From: Purpureocillium takamizusanense
Taxonomy: Eukaryota > Ascomycota > Sordariomycetes > Hypocreales > Ophiocordycipitaceae
Length of the DNA stretch: 64,000 nt
Assembly (NCBI RefSeq): GCF_022605165.1
Contig: NC_063069.1
Coordinates: 2,976,001 to 3,040,000, forward strand
Direction of reading: 5' to 3'
This document shows positions 60,356 to 64,000 of this stretch, piece by piece; the first letter of the stretch is position 1; every line of letters starts with the position of its first letter. Made by a program: the position numbers and the translations under genes. Below the pieces are notes generated by a model. It had not been told where the DNA came from, did no database searches, and worked only from the letters and a program-made list of their open reading frames with translations.

Positions 60356-61700
60356 GTGGCGCTCGTGGTGACGGCTTCTGCGGCTACGTAACGGTACCAC
60401 AGAGTCCACGGGCTGGTATAGGGACGCAGACGGCTCAACCAAGGCGACGACGTGTGACCGAGGGCGCGTACGGTTGGCGGCTCGTACCAAGCGAGTAATG
60501 TGCCCTTGAAGACCGACTGAGGCACGTAGGTGGAGGAGAAGCGCGATCCGTCTCCGCAGCGATGCGAGTACGCCGTTCCGATTCCCACGGGCTGAGGCGA
60601 GGAGCAAGACGAGAGGGTACACGCGACAGGTTTGACCTTATCTTAACCTCTGATTCGGTGCAAGTCGCCAGTGGTCGGTTTGGCCGGGCCAAGGTCAAAA
60701 GCAGCCCGAGTTGGACTCGTACGGTAACAAAGTAGGCGCGGCGCGCGCAATGGAGCCAGCCGACGCCACAAGCGCCAGCCGCGATCGTCCTTGAGCAGAA
60801 GGGGACCTGGGAGCCGGGTACGAAGTACCTACATGGGCACACACGGCCAGTGACAGGCCGGGTGGGTAGGGAGCCCTCGTGAGTACGTACGGGCAGGAAT
60901 CGTTCACCCACGCAGAGGTCCAAGCAGTCCTAGTCACCTACGACGAGGGACGCGGCTTTGGGCCGAGTGGGATGGACCAAGATGGAGCAATATGGGCCGG
61001 GCAGGCCGCCCGAAACGTCTCCCGGAAGGGGAAGCGGACTTGGCGGAAGCAGATACAGTGCTTTGAGTGTGCTCTGGGCTGGAGAGCACCGAAGAGGAAA
61101 GAACCACAGGCCGAGGTCTGCCGGCTTGAGCTCGACACGGCGAGCCAGGCAAGACCCGGGAAGAAGGGGGGCAGGGGGGGTGTGCGTGGACTGGAGTGTA
61201 GGTGTGGGTGGAGATGGCACTGATGGGGATCTCTCGATGGGGATGGAGTTGGCGTTCGGAGACGGCGAGAGGGTGGAACTCTCTGCTCTGGACCTGGTCG
61301 TGATGGTGGGTGAGGGGCCGCCGTTTTGAAAGCAGCAGGATCCGTTTCTCTTGCTGATGTGGGCTCACTTGTGCTCGTCGTGGTGGTGCTCGCCGACGTA
61401 CGAAGATGAGGACCAAGGCTGCAATGGCGATTGCAAATTGCGGTTAGCTAAAATCGTTGAGCATCATCTTCAACCAGACGGAGGAGGGCCCGCGGCGTTG
61501 GCAAACGTAGCAAGCCGGACGTCTCGCCGTGTGTTCTGCTTGAGTGGAAGCAGCAAACTGCGTGCTAGATGGGGGATAGAGGATCACATACCATACAGTC
61601 ACCGTCCGTCCTATAACAAGTTCATCAAGGCCAACAACTTCTTGGGCAGGATTGCTTGGTGAAGGGCACCAGGCAGGTTCCAATGTAAGAAAGCCACAAG
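59278..61700 (-). promoter_or_regulatory. Long upstream leader/promoter region of the WOPR gene
   Basis: There is no convincing gene over 2.4 kb upstream of the WOPR start. It is rich in simple repeats: G-runs near 59,657-59,675, (TGT)n at about 59,683-59,705, GGA repeats near 59,707-59,720, and (GAT/GGT)n at about 60,280-60,355. Minus-strand frames such as 59,573-60,622 depend on these repeats (poly-His) and look spurious. Wor1/Ryp1-class genes are known for very long promoters and leaders, so I interpret this as regulatory sequence. No transcription start can be fixed. Confidence 0.45.
60280..60355. repeat. (GAT/GGT)n microsatellite
   Basis: An imperfect trinucleotide run, GGTGGTGG changing into GATGATGAT, with about 25 units. 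Confidence 0.9.
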
Positions 61701-64000
61701 CTGTGATGAAATGGCCTTTTCAGCGCCTTGGGGACGCAGGTGTTTACTGGTAAGGGGGCACCAAGGTAACTACCTAAGGTAAGGTACGTAGGTGGGAGAT
61801 GCGGGTCTCCACCACGCATATGAACGGTGCCGGAAAGGGCAGAGGGGGTGATGATGCGGCGAAGGTTCCCAACGAGGCGAAGAAGGGGCATTCGTACTCG
61901 ATGGTGCCGGCCGGATTTCGGGGCGCCAGATGCAGGTATGCCGGATACGGCGTCACACCTTGGTCCACCGAACGGGTTACCCTGCTGTGCTTGGTTTCCC
62001 CCTTCAACCAGCAGTAGCGGACGTTCTTGGCCCGAGCTGGGGAGGTATGTAGAGCAGCGCGTCTCGTGCTGCTCTCGCGGCTGTGCCGATGCTCGCAAAA
62101 GTAGGCCCGGAACCCGTGGTGTTGTATGCTTCCTTACGGGGCTTGCGTTAGATGCCGGCCAATGGCCTTGACAACAACTCTAGACGGGTGGGACTGACTT
62201 GGTCGGCACAAGGTTGATCTCAGGCTGGTTGGTGTAAGCCAGGCCGGTGTGCAAGCCCAAAGCCAAAAGGCTCGGACCGTTGCAGCCAGGACAGAGGAGG
62301 TGTCAATTGTATCCCCGGACAGGGGCGACCGTCGAGGCTCACGATGCTGCCGGGCCACTCCCTGGAAACGAGCATGCGCGAGTGCGATGCGAGGAGGTGT
62401 CGGTTGGGAAATAGGGGGGGGGGGGGCTGCTGCCAGCCTTCAGCCTGTCTGTCCAAGGACGTCGTCCCCCGATGGTGCCTGAGAGGTAGGTATGGGCGCT
62501 ACCGTACGTGCTGCCCACTCGAGGACCGTGAGCTAGGTGCCTTGGCCTGTGAGGTCAGTGAGGGTGCCGACTTATGCCATTACTCGGCAGTCCCGAGTCC
62601 GGACGTGAGGCAATGGCAAGTTCCGGCCGAAAGCGCTGGGTGCGTCTCACTTGTCTGACAGTCGGTCTCGTACCCAGCCAGGCACGTACGCTGAGCAAGC
62701 CAACTCGTTGCCGTCCTGTCGAAAACGGGGAGGAAGGAGCACCTCCGCGGGCTAGTGGTCGCAAGCGGAGACGAGTACTACTAAATAAGTTATTAGCTAC
62801 CTTGGTAACTAAGTACCTTTGTCTCTCGTATGTCAACCCGAGAGAATAGGTATGCGTGACGAAGCACTTGACTTGGGCGAAGGGACACAGCAAGGCGGCA
62901 GCAACTCCATCAGGATTGGGTAGGTTAGTAGCTACTGTGCCTGATACGCTTTAGCGACCTTGGTTCTCGCCACGACCAGTCTGGGCTTCTTGCTACGCCC
63001 AGGTAGGCTTCGAGCAGCAACGGGGGAAAGGCTGCGAAAGGGACATGGCAGTGCCATCCATAACATCGCCCATGCAACGGTCCTGGGAACGGATGAACGG
63101 CAAAGCGGTGGCTCGACGACTTCCATCAATCATCCAGCCATATACGCCTACAGCAATGCACCGCAGCCATGTGCAAGGCAAGAGGAGTTGGCTGCCCGCT
63201 GCGCTGCCGGCTGACAAGAGCGGGCAGCCAGGGCCAAGACATTTCTGCGAGGATCACTCTGGCGTCGTTGTAGTCTTTGCCATGCACACCTCTTTGGGCT
63301 GCGATCGCCTTCTGTCGGCTCGTTGCCATCCAAGACCAGCTGCGCTGGACAGCCGCTCCTCGCAGCCACGCACACGGAGTGCGAAGAGAGGGGGCGGCGT
63401 TGGCGGCGGCGGCGGCGGCGGCGCGGAGGCATGGAAGACGCAGACGGCGACGACGACGACGACGACAGCAGAGAGAGGGGGGAACAGAATGGGCGGGCCT
63501 GGGGCGTCGTCAACCGCGAACGCGAACGGTGCGCCAATGCGCCGCCCGCTCATGGGTGCAGGCGTCTGGTTGGCAGACGATGCACCAAATGGCTTGGGAC
63601 ATGGTGCTGAGAACAGTGAAGATGGCTGCGACGGTGGGTGGGCATGGTGTGTGGCGTGGTGTGGTGAGCTCTCAGTGCTTCTCTTCGGGCAGTCAATTGA
63701 GGCGAGGCGAGGCGAGGCGAGGCGAGGAGGGGTGGCCGAGGCGCGGTCGGCGCGAACACGGGGGGCGTCTGCCTTGCCTCGCCCACCCTGGCTGGTTCCA
63801 ACGAGAGAAGCGGCAAGGTACCTGCACCGCCCGCAGCCATATGGTGGGTGCGCACGTACCTTGGTACCTCATGCGGGACCTGCCTGCGCTACGGCAAGGC
63901 ACCACCACCCAATGCCATAGCGGACCACCTCACGGCATGGCTGCTTGCCCACAGGGCCAGGCAGACGACAGGTTGGGCCGGACGAGGATGAGGATGGTGG
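61701..64000. other. GC-rich region without a recognisable gene
   Basis: There are many overlapping reading frames on both strands but none with family resemblance. The longest (63,045-63,920, plus, 291 codons) is built on Gly- and Asp-encoding simple repeats near 63,400-63,470. Features seen: GGTACC/TACCTA words at 61,766-61,795, 62,795-62,815 and 63,855-63,870; a G-run near 62,416-62,426; (GGC)n and (GAC)n near 63,400-63,465; and a GGCGA pentamer tandem at 63,701-63,727. It may hold the rest of the WOPR promoter or an unannotated non-coding RNA. Confidence 0.4.
63701..63727. repeat. GGCGA pentanucleotide tandem
   Basis: Five to six perfect GGCGA units in a row. Confidence 0.9.

Noticed and set aside
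59573..60622. 349-codon minus-strand ORF with poly-His
   Set aside because: It is held open by (GAT/GGT)n and other simple repeats, has no recognisable domain and lies in the WOPR upstream region.
63045..63920. 291-codon plus-strand ORF
   Set aside because: It depends on (GGC)n and (GAC)n tracts, competes with several minus-strand frames and has no family resemblance.

Overview
The window is nuclear DNA from a filamentous ascomycete, most likely a Sordariomycete and possibly Hypocreales; the order is a guess from protein character. The evidence is short GT-AG introns with CTAAC-type branch points, a complete set of fungal housekeeping genes, and a large AT-saturated repeat block of the kind made by repeat-induced point mutation (RIP).

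Region 1 (1 to about 33,610) holds no supported host gene. It is a pile of nested, RIP-degraded transposable elements. Several insertions can be defined to the base by target-site duplications (TSDs): four solo copies of one long-LTR family (LTR1), one Ty3/gypsy element of about 7.4 kb with its own LTR pair (LTR2), three pogo/Fot1-like TA-target elements, several copies of an unidentified TA-target element with long terminal inverted repeats (TIRs), and a fold-back hairpin element with an 8-bp TSD. A few islands escaped RIP: a 692-bp inverted-repeat element (26943-27634), a 233-bp solo LTR (30335-30567), and the hairpin element in part. A trinucleotide (TAA)n tract of about 358 bp and a short telomere-like insertion also lie here.

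Region 2 (about 33,611 to 59,277) is a normal gene-dense segment. In order it carries bifunctional purine synthase GARS-AIRS (+), lysophospholipid acyltransferase ALE1 (+), a serine-rich protein with C-terminal membrane segments (-), CAAX protease RCE1 (+), ERMES subunit MMM1 (-), Sec1/Munc18 protein VPS45 (+), mitochondrial tRNA-modifying MTO1 (+), cardiolipin synthase CRD1 (-), and a WOPR-domain master regulator of the Wor1/Ryp1/Sge1 class (-). I rebuilt the splice structures from junctions that restore family sequence. Several genes share membrane or mitochondrial themes (ALE1 and CRD1 in phospholipid synthesis, MMM1 in ER-mitochondria lipid transfer, MTO1 in mitochondrial translation), but they are not an operon and probably do not form a cluster. 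Between VPS45 and MTO1 sits a compact 1,283-bp LTR element with a copia-type half-tRNA primer site.

Region 3 (59,278 to 64,000) is GC-rich, full of simple repeats, and has no convincing gene. It is the upstream region of the WOPR gene, a class known for very long leaders and promoters.

I found no bacterial-type system, CRISPR array, tRNA or rRNA gene. The most unusual content is the datable nest of elements, paired RIPped and unRIPped copies of one LTR, the fold-back element, and a telomere-repeat insertion inside an element.
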